A stretch of DNA of 64,000 nucleotides from CADEEN01 sp040384625 (lineage in GTDB: Bacteria; Pseudomonadota; Gammaproteobacteria; Burkholderiales; Burkholderiaceae_C). The stretch is taken from contig JAZKIW010000077.1 of the NCBI GenBank assembly GCA_040384625.1, positions 7,034-71,033 on the forward strand. Direction: 5' to 3'. A program made the position numbers and the translations under genes. The notes beneath the pieces were generated by a model that made no database searches, was not told the origin of the DNA, and saw nothing but the letters and a program-made list of their open reading frames with translations. Below are positions 19,527-28,597 of the stretch, piece by piece (position 1 is the first letter of the stretch; each line of letters begins with the position of its first letter).

Positions 19527-20549
19527 ATGGCCGCTACACTGCCCGCGAGCCCACTCGATCAAGAAAAACGCATGGAGCGCGCTGCACCGCAGGGCCGCCC
19601 ACCCGAGCGCCGCGTCGTGGCGCCCTGGGCCGATGGCGCCTTCGCTGTGTTGGCCACGGGCGCCGCGTGGCTGACCCTGGCGCTGCTGGCTGGCATCATC
19701 GCCTCGCTGGTCATCGGCGCCGCACCGGCGATCGAAAAGTTCGGCCTCGGCTTCCTGTTCAGCAAGGACTGGGATCCGGTGCAGGAGAAGTTCGGCGGCC
19801 TGGTGATGATCTACGGCACGTTGATGACCTCGTTCATCGCGTTGCTGATCGCCGTACCGGTGAGCTTCGGCATCGCGCTGTTCTTGACCGAACTGTCGCC
19901 GGGCTGGTTGAAGCGGCCGCTGGGCATTGCCATCGAACTGTTGGCTGCGGTGCCGTCGATCGTCTACGGCATGTGGGGCTTGCTGGTGTTCGGGCCGATC
20001 CTGGCCACCTATGTGCAGCAGCCGTTGCAGGCCGTGTTCAGCGGCACACCTTTTCTCGGCGCCCTGGTATCGGGCCCGCCGGTGGGCATCGGCATCTTGT
20101 CGGCCGGCATCATCCTGGCGATCATGGTCATCCCCTTCATCGCCTCGGTGATGCGCGATGTGTTCGAGGTCACGCCGGCCCTGCTGAAGGAGTCGGCCTA
20201 CGGCCTGGGTTCGACCACTTGGGAAGTGGTCTGGAATGTGGTGCTGCCCTACACGAAGACGGGTGTCGTCGGCGGCATCATGCTCGGCTTGGGCCGGGCC
20301 CTGGGCGAGACGATGGCCGTGACCTTCGTCATCGGCAACTTCAATCAGCTCAATTCCTTGTCGCTGTTCGAGGCCGCCAACAGCATCACCTCGGCGTTGG
20401 CCAATGAGTTCGCCGAGGCCGGCGAGGGCCTGCACCAGGCCTCGCTGATCTATCTGGGCCTGGTCCTGTTCTTCATCACCTTCGTCGTTCTGGCCTTGTC
20501 CAAGGTGCTGCTGTCGCAGCTGAAGAAGGGCGAGGGCAGCCGCACATGA
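19527..20549 (+). CDS. pstC: Phosphate ABC transporter permease PstC
   Basis: One of the two inner-membrane permeases of the PstSCAB transporter. The 340 residues have a hydrophilic N terminus of about 45 residues, then six membrane segments. The cytoplasmic coupling region for PstB (EVTPALLKESAYGLGSTTWEVVWNVVLP; LGRALGETMAV) is present. The ATG at 19527 follows a run of G residues serving as ribosome site; a TTG 12 bases earlier is possible. The stop overlaps pstA (ATGA), so subunit amounts are coupled. Confidence 0.96.
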   Translation: MAATLPASPLDQEKRMERAAPQGRPPERRVVAPWADGAFAVLATGAAWLTLALLAGIIASLVIGAAPAIEKFGLGFLFSKDWDPVQEKFGGLVMIYGTLMTSFIALLIAVPVSFGIALFLTELSPGWLKRPLGIAIELLAAVPSIVYGMWGLLVFGPILATYVQQPLQAVFSGTPFLGALVSGPPVGIGILSAGIILAIMVIPFIASVMRDVFEVTPALLKESAYGLGSTTWEVVWNVVLPYTKTGVVGGIMLGLGRALGETMAVTFVIGNFNQLNSLSLFEAANSITSALANEFAEAGEGLHQASLIYLGLVLFFITFVVLALSKVLLSQLKKGEGSRT

Positions 20550-21406
20550 TCGAAGCTTCTCCAGGCCGGATGGCCCGGCACCGCGCGCGCCGACGCACGA
20601 ACGTCGTCGCCCTGACCCTGTCGCTGATGGCCATGTCCTTCGGCTTGGTCTGGCTGATCTGGATCCTCGTCGAGACGATTCGCCTGGGCATTGGCGGCCT
20701 CGCACTTTCGGTCTTTACCGAGATGACACCGCCGCCGCTGGCGCAGACCGGTGGGCTGGCGAACGCGATCTTCGGTTCGCTGGTGATGGTGAGCCTGGCA
20801 ACTCTTTTGGGCACGCCGATCGGCATCCTGGCCGGCATCTACCTGGCCGAATACGGACAGAAGGGCTGGCTCGGCCACGTCACCAGCTTCATCAATGACA
20901 TCCTGCTGTCTGCGCCGTCGATCGTCGTCGGCCTGTTCATCTACGCCGTGGTGGTGGCCCGCCTGAAAAGCTTCTCGGCCTTTGCCGGCATTCTGGCCCT
21001 GGCCCTGATCGTGATCCCGGTGGTGATCAGGCAGACCCAGAACATGCTGGCCCTGATCCCGAACGCTCTGCGTGAAGCCGCCTATGCCTTGGGCACGCCG
21101 AAGTGGAAGGTCATCTATTCGGTGACCCTGAAGGCCGCGCGTGCCGGCGTCATCACCGGGGTCATGCTGGCGTTGGCGCGTATCGCGGGCGAGACTGCGC
21201 CGCTGCTGTTCACGGCCCTGTCGAACCAGTTCTGGACCACAGACCTGCGCGAGCCGATGGCCAGCCTGCCGGTGACGATCTTCAAGTTCGCGATGAGTCC
21301 GTACGAGAACTGGCAGAAGCTGGCCTGGGCGGGGGTCTTCCTGATCACCCTGGGCGTGCTGGCGCTGAACATTCTGGCCCGCGTACTCTTCAGAAACAAA
21401 CACTGA
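20546..21406 (+). CDS. pstA: Phosphate ABC transporter permease PstA
   Basis: Second permease of the phosphate transporter, forming the channel with PstC. The 286 residues contain six predicted membrane segments and the EAA-type coupling loop (NALREAAYALGTPKWKVIYSV; LARIAGETAPLL). The N terminus is basic (RMARHRARRRTN), consistent with a cytosolic start. It overlaps pstC by ATGA and is followed by pstB after 10 bases. Length and motifs are normal for the family. Confidence 0.96.
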   Translation: MIEASPGRMARHRARRRTNVVALTLSLMAMSFGLVWLIWILVETIRLGIGGLALSVFTEMTPPPLAQTGGLANAIFGSLVMVSLATLLGTPIGILAGIYLAEYGQKGWLGHVTSFINDILLSAPSIVVGLFIYAVVVARLKSFSAFAGILALALIVIPVVIRQTQNMLALIPNALREAAYALGTPKWKVIYSVTLKAARAGVITGVMLALARIAGETAPLLFTALSNQFWTTDLREPMASLPVTIFKFAMSPYENWQKLAWAGVFLITLGVLALNILARVLFRNKH

Positions 21407-21416
21407 GAATCCGACC

Positions 21417-22202
21417 ATGGACGTCAAAGTCGAACTGCCCGTGACCGAGAAGCCCAAGTTGACGGTGCGCAACCTGAACTTCTACTACGGCAAGTTCCTG
21501 GCCCTGAAGAACATCAACCTGGACATCCCAGAGAACAAGGTCACCGCCTTCATCGGTCCCTCGGGTTGCGGCAAGAGCACGCTGCTGCGCTGCTTCAACC
21601 GGATGTTCGAGCTCTACCCGGACCAGCGTGCGGAGGGCCAGATCCTGCTCGACGGCGAAGACGTGCTGCATTCGAAGCTCGATGTCAGCCTGATCCGCGC
21701 CAAGATTGGCATGGTGTTCCAGAAGCCCACGCCGTTCCCGATGTCGATCTACGACAACATCGCTTTCGGCGTGCGCCTGTTCGAGCAGCTGCCGCGGGTC
21801 GAGATGGATGAGCGCGTCGAATGGGCGTTGAAGAAGGCGGCGCTCTGGAACGAGGTCAAGGACAAGCTCGGCCAAAGCGGTTCGGGCCTGTCTGGCGGCC
21901 AGCAGCAGCGCCTGTGCATCGCGCGTGGCATCGCCATCAAGCCCGAAGTGCTTCTCCTCGACGAACCTTGTTCTGCCCTCGACCCGATCTCGACCGGCAA
22001 GATCGAGGAATTGATCCACGAACTTAAGACCGATTACACGGTGGTCATCGTGACCCACAACATGCAGCAGGCGGCCCGTTGCTCCGACTACACCGCCTAC
22101 ATGTACATCGGTGACCTGATCGAATTCGGTCCCACCGCTGAACTGTTCATGAAGCCGAAGAAGCGCGACACCGAGGACTACATCACCGGCCGCTTTGGAT
22201 GA
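21417..22202 (+). CDS. pstB: Phosphate ABC transporter ATPase PstB
   Basis: Cytosolic ATPase that powers PstCA and helps signal phosphate status to PhoR through PhoU. The 261 residues show Walker A GPSGCGKST (about 46-54), the Q-loop FQKPTPFPMSIYDN that is typical of PstB, the ABC signature SGGQQQR, Walker B VLLLDEPCSALDP and the switch His in VTHNMQQAAR. All catalytic residues are intact. It lies between pstA and phoU in the operon; the phoU start is 14 bases after its stop and an AGGAAG ribosome site lies between. Confidence 0.97.
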   Translation: MDVKVELPVTEKPKLTVRNLNFYYGKFLALKNINLDIPENKVTAFIGPSGCGKSTLLRCFNRMFELYPDQRAEGQILLDGEDVLHSKLDVSLIRAKIGMVFQKPTPFPMSIYDNIAFGVRLFEQLPRVEMDERVEWALKKAALWNEVKDKLGQSGSGLSGGQQQRLCIARGIAIKPEVLLLDEPCSALDPISTGKIEELIHELKTDYTVVIVTHNMQQAARCSDYTAYMYIGDLIEFGPTAELFMKPKKRDTEDYITGRFG

Positions 22203-22215
22203 AGAGGAAGACACG

Positions 22216-22923
22216 ATGAGCGAAAAGCACCTCTCGACCCAGTTTGATGCCGAGCTCTCGGGCATCTCCAACCGCGTGCTGGAGATGGGCGGCCTGGTCG
22301 AGTCGCAGGTGGCACAGGCGGTCTACGCGCTGACGCAGTTCAGCGGCGAAACCGCGACCCAGGTCCTGCAGGCCGAAGAGCGCGTCAATGCGATGGAGAT
22401 GGAGATCGACCGCGATCTGTCGGCGATCATTGCGCGGCGCCAGCCGACGGCGCGCGACTTGCGCCTCCTGATCGCGATCAGCCGCACGATCGCCAATCTC
22501 GAGCGCGTTGGCGATGAGGCAGCCCGCATTGCGCGCACCGTGCAGCGGCTGATCAACACCGGGGTGTCGAGCCGACTGCGCCTGCCGGTCGGGGACCTCT
22601 CGTTCGAGGCCGACCTGGCGATCGCGCAACTGCGCAAGACCCTTGATGCCTTCGCCCGGCTCGATACCGCGCAGGCGCTCGAGGTGCTTCGCGCCGACGA
22701 CCAGATCGACCAGGAGTTCGACGGCCTGATGCGCAAGCTGATCACCTACATGATGGAAGACCCGCGCACGATTTCGGCCAGCATCGACCTGATCTTCGTC
22801 GCCAAGGCGATCGAGCGTGTCGGCGACCATGCCAAGAACCTGGCCGAAGCCATCATCTATGTCGTCAAGGGCACCGACGTCCGCCACTCCTCGGTCGACG
22901 CTGTCGCCGACGCCATGAAATGA
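22216..22923 (+). CDS. phoU: Phosphate signalling protein PhoU
   Basis: Cytosolic helical-bundle protein that links the Pst transporter to PhoR and keeps the regulon off when phosphate is plentiful. The 235 residues form two PhoU repeats; the metal-binding helices show RVGDEAARIA in the first and RVGDHAKNLAE in the second. The ATG at 22216 has AGGAAG at the right distance; an upstream in-frame start would overlap the pstB end. Its stop overlaps the phoB start (ATGA). The order pstSCAB-phoU-phoB-phoR is the usual betaproteobacterial one and differs from E. coli, where phoBR is separate. Confidence 0.96.
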   Translation: MSEKHLSTQFDAELSGISNRVLEMGGLVESQVAQAVYALTQFSGETATQVLQAEERVNAMEMEIDRDLSAIIARRQPTARDLRLLIAISRTIANLERVGDEAARIARTVQRLINTGVSSRLRLPVGDLSFEADLAIAQLRKTLDAFARLDTAQALEVLRADDQIDQEFDGLMRKLITYMMEDPRTISASIDLIFVAKAIERVGDHAKNLAEAIIYVVKGTDVRHSSVDAVADAMK

Positions 22924-23630
22924 GCCGGATCCTGGTCGTCGAAGACGAGGCGGCGATCGCCGAGCTGGTGGCGATCAACCTGCGCCACGCCGGGTACGAG
23001 GTCAGCGTCGTCAGCGATGCGATCGGTGCAGTCCAGAGCGTTGACCGGATGCTGCCGGACCTGGTCCTGCTCGACTGGATGCTGCCGGGGCAATCAGGCT
23101 TGGCGCTGGCCAAGGCCTGGCGCGCCGACGCCCGCACGAAGGGTCTGCCGATCATCATGCTGACTGCGCGCGCCGACGAGGGCGACAAGCTCGCTGGACT
23201 CGACGGCGGCGCCGACGACTACCTGACCAAACCCTTCTCGCCCAAGGAGCTGCTGGCCCGCATGCGTGCGGTGCTGCGGCGCAAGGCGCCGCAGGCGCTC
23301 GACGATGCGGTCGAAGTGGCGGGGCTCAAGCTCGACCCTGCAACGCGTCGAGTGACACGAGTAGTCGATGGTTTGCTGAGAGAAGTCAAGGTCGGTCCGA
23401 CCGAGTTCCGCCTGCTGCACTTCCTGATGACGCACACCGAGCGGGTGCACAGCCGCACCCAGCTTCTCGACCGCGTCTGGGGAGACCATGTCTTCATCGA
23501 GGAACGCACCGTGGATGTACACGTCAAGCGCCTGCGCGAAGCCTTGGCGCCGGTCAATGGTGCGCAACTGGTCGAAACCGTTCGCGGCGCCGGCTACCGG
23601 ATGACGCAGGCCAACCCGCAGGCGGCATGA
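22920..23630 (+). CDS. phoB: Phosphate regulon response regulator PhoB
   Basis: OmpR-family regulator that activates Pho promoters when phosphorylated by PhoR. The receiver domain (residues 1-120) has the acidic pair in VVEDEAA, phospho-acceptor Asp52 in LLDWMLPG, the Thr in MLTARADEGDK and the Lys in TKPFSPKEL. The C-terminal winged helix contains LLDRVWGDHVFIEERTVDVH, the DNA-recognition part conserved in PhoB. Length is 236. Likely targets in this window are the two Pho boxes between the fasciclin gene and pstS, the latter giving autoregulation. It is coupled to phoU and phoR by ATGA overlaps. Confidence 0.97.
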   Translation: MSRILVVEDEAAIAELVAINLRHAGYEVSVVSDAIGAVQSVDRMLPDLVLLDWMLPGQSGLALAKAWRADARTKGLPIIMLTARADEGDKLAGLDGGADDYLTKPFSPKELLARMRAVLRRKAPQALDDAVEVAGLKLDPATRRVTRVVDGLLREVKVGPTEFRLLHFLMTHTERVHSRTQLLDRVWGDHVFIEERTVDVHVKRLREALAPVNGAQLVETVRGAGYRMTQANPQAA

Positions 23631-24985
23631 ACCTGCTGCTGCCGCGTGTGGCCTCCGCGATGCTCGCCATCGGGGCTGGGGCCGGCGTCGGCTGGGTGGT
23701 CGGCAGTCTGTTGCAGTGGCCGTTGCTGGGCTTGCTCTCTGGCGCTGCGTCGAGCGCCGCGCTGGCGACGTTGCGCGACGCCTGGCGTGGACGCCGGCTG
23801 ATGAACTGGCTGCGCGGAGCGCAGGATGCACCGGCGCCGCGCGACAGCGGCCTGTGGGGCGAGCTGGGCTACCGCATCGAGCGCTCGCTGCGCCAGCGCG
23901 AGCGCGAGGTGACCCAGCAGCAGACCCAGCTGCGCCAGTTCCTGTCGGCCATCGAGGCCTCGCCCAATGGGGTGATGATGCTGAATGCCAGCGAACAGAT
24001 CGCCTGGTGCAACTCGCAGGCCGCGGACCACTTCGGCATCGACCGCGAGCGCGACCGCATGCAGCGCCTGACGAACCTGGTGCGGGCGCCGAGTTTCGTG
24101 GCTTACCTTCAGGCCGGATCGTTCGCGGAGCCAGTGGTCTTTGCCGGCCCACGGGGTCGCGCCACACTCTCGGTCCTGGTGCGACCCTACGGCGAAGGCA
24201 TGAAACTGGTGCTGTCGCAGGACATCACGGAGCGCGAACGCAACGAGGCGATGCGGCGCGACTTCGTCGCCAACGTGTCGCATGAGATCCGCACACCGCT
24301 GACGGTCCTGGCCGGGTTCGTCGAAACCCTGGCCAGCGTGCCCCTCACCGCAGCTGAGCAGCCGCGCGTGTTGCGCCTGATGCGCCAGCAGACCGACCGC
24401 ATCCAGGCCCTGGTCGATGACCTGCTGACGCTGGCCCAGCTCGAAGGCGGCCCGCGGCCGGATGCGGATCGCTGGGTGCTGGTCGATGCCTTGCTCAGTC
24501 GATTGGTGGCGGAGGCGCAGGCGTTGTCGGGCGGGCGCCACCGGATTGCGCTCGAGTCCCGCGCGGGGTGCCAGGTGGCGGGCGTCGAGTCCGAACTCGC
24601 CAGTGCCATGAGCAACCTGGTCAGCAACGCGATTCGCTACACGCCGGACGGTGGCTCGATCGATATCGCCTGGCGCATTCGCGCCAACGACGGCTGTGGC
24701 GAATTCGAGGTCAGCGACAGCGGCGTGGGCATCGCCAGGGAACATCTGCCGCGCTTGACGGAGCGCTTTTACCGCGTCGACGGTAGCCGCTCACGCGAGA
24801 CGGGCGGCACCGGCCTGGGCCTTGCCATCGTCAAACACGTCTTGCAACGCCACGGTGGCGAGATCGAGATCCAGAGTGAACCCGGCAAGGGTTCGGTGTT
24901 CAGGGCGGTGTTGCCCGCCTCCCGCGTGCGCCCGGCTGCCGAGGGCGCCACTGCGACGAACGAGCCCGCCGCCGTCTCAGCGTGA
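23627..24985 (+). CDS. phoR: Phosphate regulon sensor kinase PhoR
   Basis: Inner-membrane histidine kinase that phosphorylates or dephosphorylates PhoB according to Pst/PhoU state. The 452 residues have two close N-terminal hydrophobic segments with almost no periplasmic loop, a PAS domain (about 100-200, LSAIEASPNGVMMLN), the phosphorylated His219 in FVANVSHEIRTPL, and the ATPase boxes NLVSNAIRYTP, DSGVGIAREHL and GGTGLGLAIVKH. Absence of a periplasmic sensor domain is normal for PhoR, which senses through the transporter. It closes the pst-pho operon. Its last 9 bases overlap the convergent glycosyltransferase-like gene. Confidence 0.96.
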   Translation: MNLLLPRVASAMLAIGAGAGVGWVVGSLLQWPLLGLLSGAASSAALATLRDAWRGRRLMNWLRGAQDAPAPRDSGLWGELGYRIERSLRQREREVTQQQTQLRQFLSAIEASPNGVMMLNASEQIAWCNSQAADHFGIDRERDRMQRLTNLVRAPSFVAYLQAGSFAEPVVFAGPRGRATLSVLVRPYGEGMKLVLSQDITERERNEAMRRDFVANVSHEIRTPLTVLAGFVETLASVPLTAAEQPRVLRLMRQQTDRIQALVDDLLTLAQLEGGPRPDADRWVLVDALLSRLVAEAQALSGGRHRIALESRAGCQVAGVESELASAMSNLVSNAIRYTPDGGSIDIAWRIRANDGCGEFEVSDSGVGIAREHLPRLTERFYRVDGSRSRETGGTGLGLAIVKHVLQRHGGEIEIQSEPGKGSVFRAVLPASRVRPAAEGATATNEPAAVSA

Positions 24986-26638
24986 GCGCTGTAGCACCTG
25001 GGTGTTCTCGTCGCGGTCGGTAGGCCGACGAATGCTCGTCACCAGCACCCATCCCGCCGGAAGCGGCGCGGCTGCCTGGCCACGACGCACCTGACGCAGT
25101 AGGACCCGGCAGCGCGTGCCAGTCGCAGGACCGGTCTCCACGCGCCAGTGACCATACTGCTCGAGCGCAGCGACCGCCGAGCGCGAATAGGCCGGTGCGG
25201 CAATGCAGGATCCCGCTGGTATCAGTGGTTTGAGCTGACTGGCCCAGGCGCGGTTGCTGCGGGCGTAGTCGAGCAGGGGCAGCCACAGGGTCATCAGCAA
25301 CAACCAGGCCAGCGCCACGCCGCCGGCGGGAAGCACAAGGCTCTTCCACAGCGCGTGCTGGTGGCGTCCTGTGCGCCACCGCACCAGGACCAGCCATGCC
25401 AGCGTGCCGGCGATCGCGACCACGCAGGGCAGCAAGGCGAACTTCATCGCAAAGCCGGGCGCGAGCTTGACCACGTTGGCGGCCGTGCGAGCCGGTGTGC
25501 CCGTCAGCATGGCGGCGTAGATGACCCAGATCGCCAGCGCCGCGATGCTGAAGAAGAACACCGAGAACCAGTCGATTGCCGCACTGGTGCCGCGCTGCAA
25601 GGTAGGCAGTGCGAATGCGGCCAGCACCGCAAACGCGGGCAGACCGAGCATCAGGGCGCGATCGAATCCACCCCCGGCCAGACTGGCCAGCAGCGAGATG
25701 GCGGCCAGCGACAGGGGCAGTGCGATATGACGCTTGTTCAGGTGGCGGCGCCAGCGCCACAAGGTCCACAAGGCCAGTAGCCACACCGGCCACAGGAACC
25801 ACAGCCACAGCCGCGCCAGCTGAAGCCCCTGCGCGGCAGTGACTTCCACTCCCACGCGCCAGGCCCAGGTGCCCAGGACCCACGCCAGCAAGGCGGCAAG
25901 CAGCGTGGCCAGCGCGGCCCAGGGCGCAAAGCTTCGCCCCTCGGCATAGTTGGATCGCGCGGTGATCAGGCTGGCCGCTGCACCGAACAGGGCCGCGATC
26001 GTCGGTGCGCCGCTGGCGGCCAGCAAGGGCAGTCCAACCAGGATCGCGATGCGTGCGCGCCAGCCACGAAAGGGAGCGGACGCGCAGGCCCATAGAGCGA
26101 GGGACGTGGCGAACAATTGGGCCAACTCGGGCGTGGTCTCGTGGCCGAGCTGGAGCAAACCGAGCGAAGCGATCAGAGCCAGCAGGGCACCATCGGCCAC
26201 CGCACGGGCGTAGTCGACCGGCGCGGCTTCGCCTCCGAACGCGAAAGCCACCGGTTGGGCCGCCTCGGTGCGCGCCAGCTGGAAGGTGCTGTACCAGGTC
26301 AGCACCAGCACGCCTGCGAGCAGGAGGCCGAAGGGCACACGAGCCGCCATCGGCGCATCGACCCACGGCGACAGCAACCAGATGCTCGCCGCGCCGAGCC
26401 AGTGCGGCAGCACGGCGTTTTCGGGCGCCAGCCCGCCGATGGTGGGTGACAGCCAGCCGGTCCGTCCCTCCGCGATGGCCAGCATGTAGCCGAAGGCAGC
26501 CTGGTCGGCATTGCGCCAAGGATCGCGACCGAACAGGCCGGGCAGCACGTAGGCAGCACAGAACAGCAGCAGGGCCAGGCGCGGCAGGCGCTGAACCGCG
26601 CGCTGGGTCACGAGGGCCGGGGAGGGCGTCGGGTTCAC
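24977..26638 (-). CDS. ArnT-like polytopic membrane glycosyltransferase
   Basis: Large inner-membrane protein resembling lipid-linked-sugar glycosyltransferases of the GT-C/ArnT type, which modify lipid A or envelope glycans. About 12 hydrophobic segments are seen in 553 residues. The first loop has GRDPWRNADQAAFGYMLAIA, where classic family members carry an Asp-Glu pair; here it is DQ. The C terminus ends in a soluble domain (SCIAAPAYSRSAVAALEQYG onward). The donor and acceptor cannot be named. The GTG at 26638 is chosen over a TTG at 26662, which would fall inside the rpmE terminator; the true start is uncertain. It overlaps the convergent phoR by 9 bases. Confidence 0.75.
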   Translation of the reverse strand: MNPTPSPALVTQRAVQRLPRLALLLFCAAYVLPGLFGRDPWRNADQAAFGYMLAIAEGRTGWLSPTIGGLAPENAVLPHWLGAASIWLLSPWVDAPMAARVPFGLLLAGVLVLTWYSTFQLARTEAAQPVAFAFGGEAAPVDYARAVADGALLALIASLGLLQLGHETTPELAQLFATSLALWACASAPFRGWRARIAILVGLPLLAASGAPTIAALFGAAASLITARSNYAEGRSFAPWAALATLLAALLAWVLGTWAWRVGVEVTAAQGLQLARLWLWFLWPVWLLALWTLWRWRRHLNKRHIALPLSLAAISLLASLAGGGFDRALMLGLPAFAVLAAFALPTLQRGTSAAIDWFSVFFFSIAALAIWVIYAAMLTGTPARTAANVVKLAPGFAMKFALLPCVVAIAGTLAWLVLVRWRTGRHQHALWKSLVLPAGGVALAWLLLMTLWLPLLDYARSNRAWASQLKPLIPAGSCIAAPAYSRSAVAALEQYGHWRVETGPATGTRCRVLLRQVRRGQAAAPLPAGWVLVTSIRRPTDRDENTQVLQRSR

Positions 26639-26660
26639 ACGCCGATCATGCCGCGCGGGC

Positions 26661-26688
26661 AATGAAAAGGGCAGCCGAGGCTGCCCTT
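26661..26688 (-). terminator. Intrinsic terminator after rpmE
   Basis: A 9-bp stem pairs 26667-26675 with 26680-26688 around a 4-base loop; on the minus strand it is followed by TTTTCATT. It lies 35 bases after the rpmE stop and just before the next minus-strand gene. Confidence 0.88.
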
Positions 26689-26722
26689 GTCGTGCTCGCC
26701 GTCGCGGCGATCACTCTGAAAC

Positions 26723-26983
26723 TCACTTCTTGGCGGTGAGCTTGGCAAACTTGTTGCGGAACTTCTCGACTCGGCCACCGAGGTTGTCGATGCTCTTCTG
26801 CGTACCGGTGTAGAACGGGTGCGACTCGCTCGTCGTTTCGACCTTGAACATCGGCAACTCGCGGCCGTCGTCCATCTTGATCGATTCCTTGGTCTGCGCG
26901 CAGGAGCGCGTGACGAACTTGAACCCGTTTGACAGATCGACGAAGCAGACGTCGCGATAAGCCGGGTGGATGCCTTCTTTCAT
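26723..26983 (-). CDS. rpmE2: Ribosomal protein L31 type B
   Basis: 50S subunit protein bL31 of the zinc-independent (type B) form. The 86 residues begin MKEGIHPAYRDVCFVDLSNG and contain SHPFYTGTQKSIDNLGGRVEKF, the family core. The four-cysteine zinc motif of type A is missing; only two unrelated Cys residues occur. In many bacteria type B replaces type A under zinc limitation, but no Zur site is seen and it may be the only L31 here. The ATG at 26983 follows GAGAGGT; an upstream in-frame ATG would add 11 residues. It lies downstream of rho with its own promoter. Confidence 0.94.
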   Translation of the reverse strand: MKEGIHPAYRDVCFVDLSNGFKFVTRSCAQTKESIKMDDGRELPMFKVETTSESHPFYTGTQKSIDNLGGRVEKFRNKFAKLTAKK

Positions 26984-27057
26984 GGGGAACCTCTCGCTGG
27001 GGTGGTTGGCAGCCACGCCTCGAAACTGGGCGCACTTACCGAGCGGAAAAACCGTAG

Positions 27058-27063
27058 ATTATA
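27058..27063 (-). promoter_or_regulatory. -10 element of rpmE
   Basis: A perfect TATAAT preceded by TG lies on the minus strand between rho and rpmE, about 70 bases before the rpmE start. No good -35 is seen at 17 bases. Confidence 0.6.
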
Positions 27064-27078
27064 CAGGGCGATTGAAAG

Positions 27079-28341
27079 TCAGCCGCCCCGACGCATCATG
27101 TCGAAGAAGTCGATGTTGTTCTTGCTGGCCTTCATCTTGTCGAGGATGAACTCCATCGACTCGATCTCGTCCATCGGGTAGAGCAGTTTGCGCAAGATCC
27201 AGGTCTTTTGCAGGATCTCGGGTTTGAGCAGCAGTTCCTCGCGCCGGGTGCCGCTCTTGTTGAGCAGGATCGACGGGTAGACGCGCTTCTCGGCCATGCG
27301 ACGGTCCAGGTGGATCTCGCAGTTGCCGGTGCCCTTGAATTCCTCGTAGATCACCTCGTCCATCTTCGATCCGGTGTCGATCAGCGCCGTGCCGATGATG
27401 GTCAGGGAACCGCCTTCCTCGACATTGCGCGCAGCACCGAAAAAGCGCTTGGGCCGCTGCAGCGCATTGGCGTCGACGCCACCGGTCAGCACCTTGCCCG
27501 AGCTCGGCAGCACGTTGTTGTAGGCGCGGGCCAGGCGGGTGATCGAGTCGAGCAGGATGATCACGTCCTTCTTCAGCTCGACCAGGCGCTTGGCGCGCTC
27601 GATCACCATCTCGGCCACCTGCACGTGGCGCGCGGCGGGTTCGTCGAAGGTCGAGCTGATGACTTCCCCGCGCACGGTGCGGACCATTTCGGTCACTTCT
27701 TCCGGCCGCTCGTCGACCAGCAGCACGATCAGGTGCACCTCGGGATGGTTGGCGACCAGCGCGTGCGCCATCTGCTGCATCATCACCGTCTTGCCCGTCT
27801 TCGGCTGAGCGACGAGCAGGGCACGCTGGCCTTTGCCGATCGGCGCGATCAGGTCAATGATGCGGCTGGTGATGTTCTCTTCGGATTTGATGTCGCGTTC
27901 GAGCTTGAACTGCTCCTTCGGGAACAGCGGCGTCAGGTTCTCGAACATGATCTTGTGCTTGCTCTCCTCGGGCAGCAGGCCGTTCACGCGATCGACCTTG
28001 ACCAGCGCGAAGTAGCGCTCACCGTCCTTGGGCACCCGCACTTCGCCTTCGACCATGTCGCCGGTGTGCAGGTTGAAGCGCCGGATCTGGCTCGGCGACA
28101 GGTAGATGTCGTCGGTCGAGGCCATGTAGCTGGCCTCGATGGAGCGCAGGAAGCCGAAGCCGTCAGGCAGCACCTCGAGTACACCGTCGCCGAAGACCTG
28201 CTCGCCGCCCTTGGCGCGCTTCTTCATGATCGCGAACATCAACTCCTGCTTGCGCAGGCGGGCGACGTTCTCGATCTCGAGCTCCTCGCCCATCTTGAGG
28301 AGCTCGGAGACGTGTTGCGCTTTCAGTTCAGACAGATGCAT
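27079..28341 (-). CDS. rho: Transcription termination factor Rho
   Basis: Hexameric RNA helicase that ends transcription at Rho-dependent sites. The 420 residues include the N-terminal helical domain (MHLSELKAQHVSELLKMGE), the cold-shock-like RNA-binding domain (GFGFLRS; DIYLSPSQIRRFNLHTGD), Walker A QPKTGKT near residue 180, Walker B VIILLDSITRLARAYN, the Q-loop region SGKVLTGGVDANALQRPKRFFGAARN-like segment and R-loop GTGNCEIHLDR. All functional motifs are intact. An ATG 12 bases upstream is possible but 28341 matches the family. A leader of about 250 bases, with a possible small reading frame, precedes it. Confidence 0.97.
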   Translation of the reverse strand: MHLSELKAQHVSELLKMGEELEIENVARLRKQELMFAIMKKRAKGGEQVFGDGVLEVLPDGFGFLRSIEASYMASTDDIYLSPSQIRRFNLHTGDMVEGEVRVPKDGERYFALVKVDRVNGLLPEESKHKIMFENLTPLFPKEQFKLERDIKSEENITSRIIDLIAPIGKGQRALLVAQPKTGKTVMMQQMAHALVANHPEVHLIVLLVDERPEEVTEMVRTVRGEVISSTFDEPAARHVQVAEMVIERAKRLVELKKDVIILLDSITRLARAYNNVLPSSGKVLTGGVDANALQRPKRFFGAARNVEEGGSLTIIGTALIDTGSKMDEVIYEEFKGTGNCEIHLDRRMAEKRVYPSILLNKSGTRREELLLKPEILQKTWILRKLLYPMDEIESMEFILDKMKASKNNIDFFDMMRRGG

Positions 28342-28356
28342 GGCGTGGGCCAACCC

Positions 28357-28455
28357 TCAGGGTGACACGTGCCTTGCCAGGCGGCGTGCCGGATCGAATC
28401 GGCCCCAGGTCAATCGTTCGGAGGCAACGCCTGCGTCGGTGCCGGACGCGCTCAT
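28357..28455 (-). CDS. Possible rho leader peptide (32 codons)
   Basis: A short frame starting MSASGTDAGVASERLTWGRF ends 15 bases before the rho ATG. The E. coli rho operon has a leader frame, rhoL, of 33 codons in the same place; there is no clear residue similarity and no good ribosome site, so this is a positional analogy only. Confidence 0.25.
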   Translation of the reverse strand: MSASGTDAGVASERLTWGRFDPARRLARHVSP

Positions 28456-28597
28456 CGCGCGTTCTGTTCACTCAAGGCAGGGTGGGGGAGCCGAAACCGC
28501 GGGCCTGGTGCCGCTCAGCTTGTCGCTAACGGCAATCGCACAGGGCGCGGTGGCAATCTCGGGCTGCAGCGGCGAGGCCGCTTCAGCAATGTCCGGG

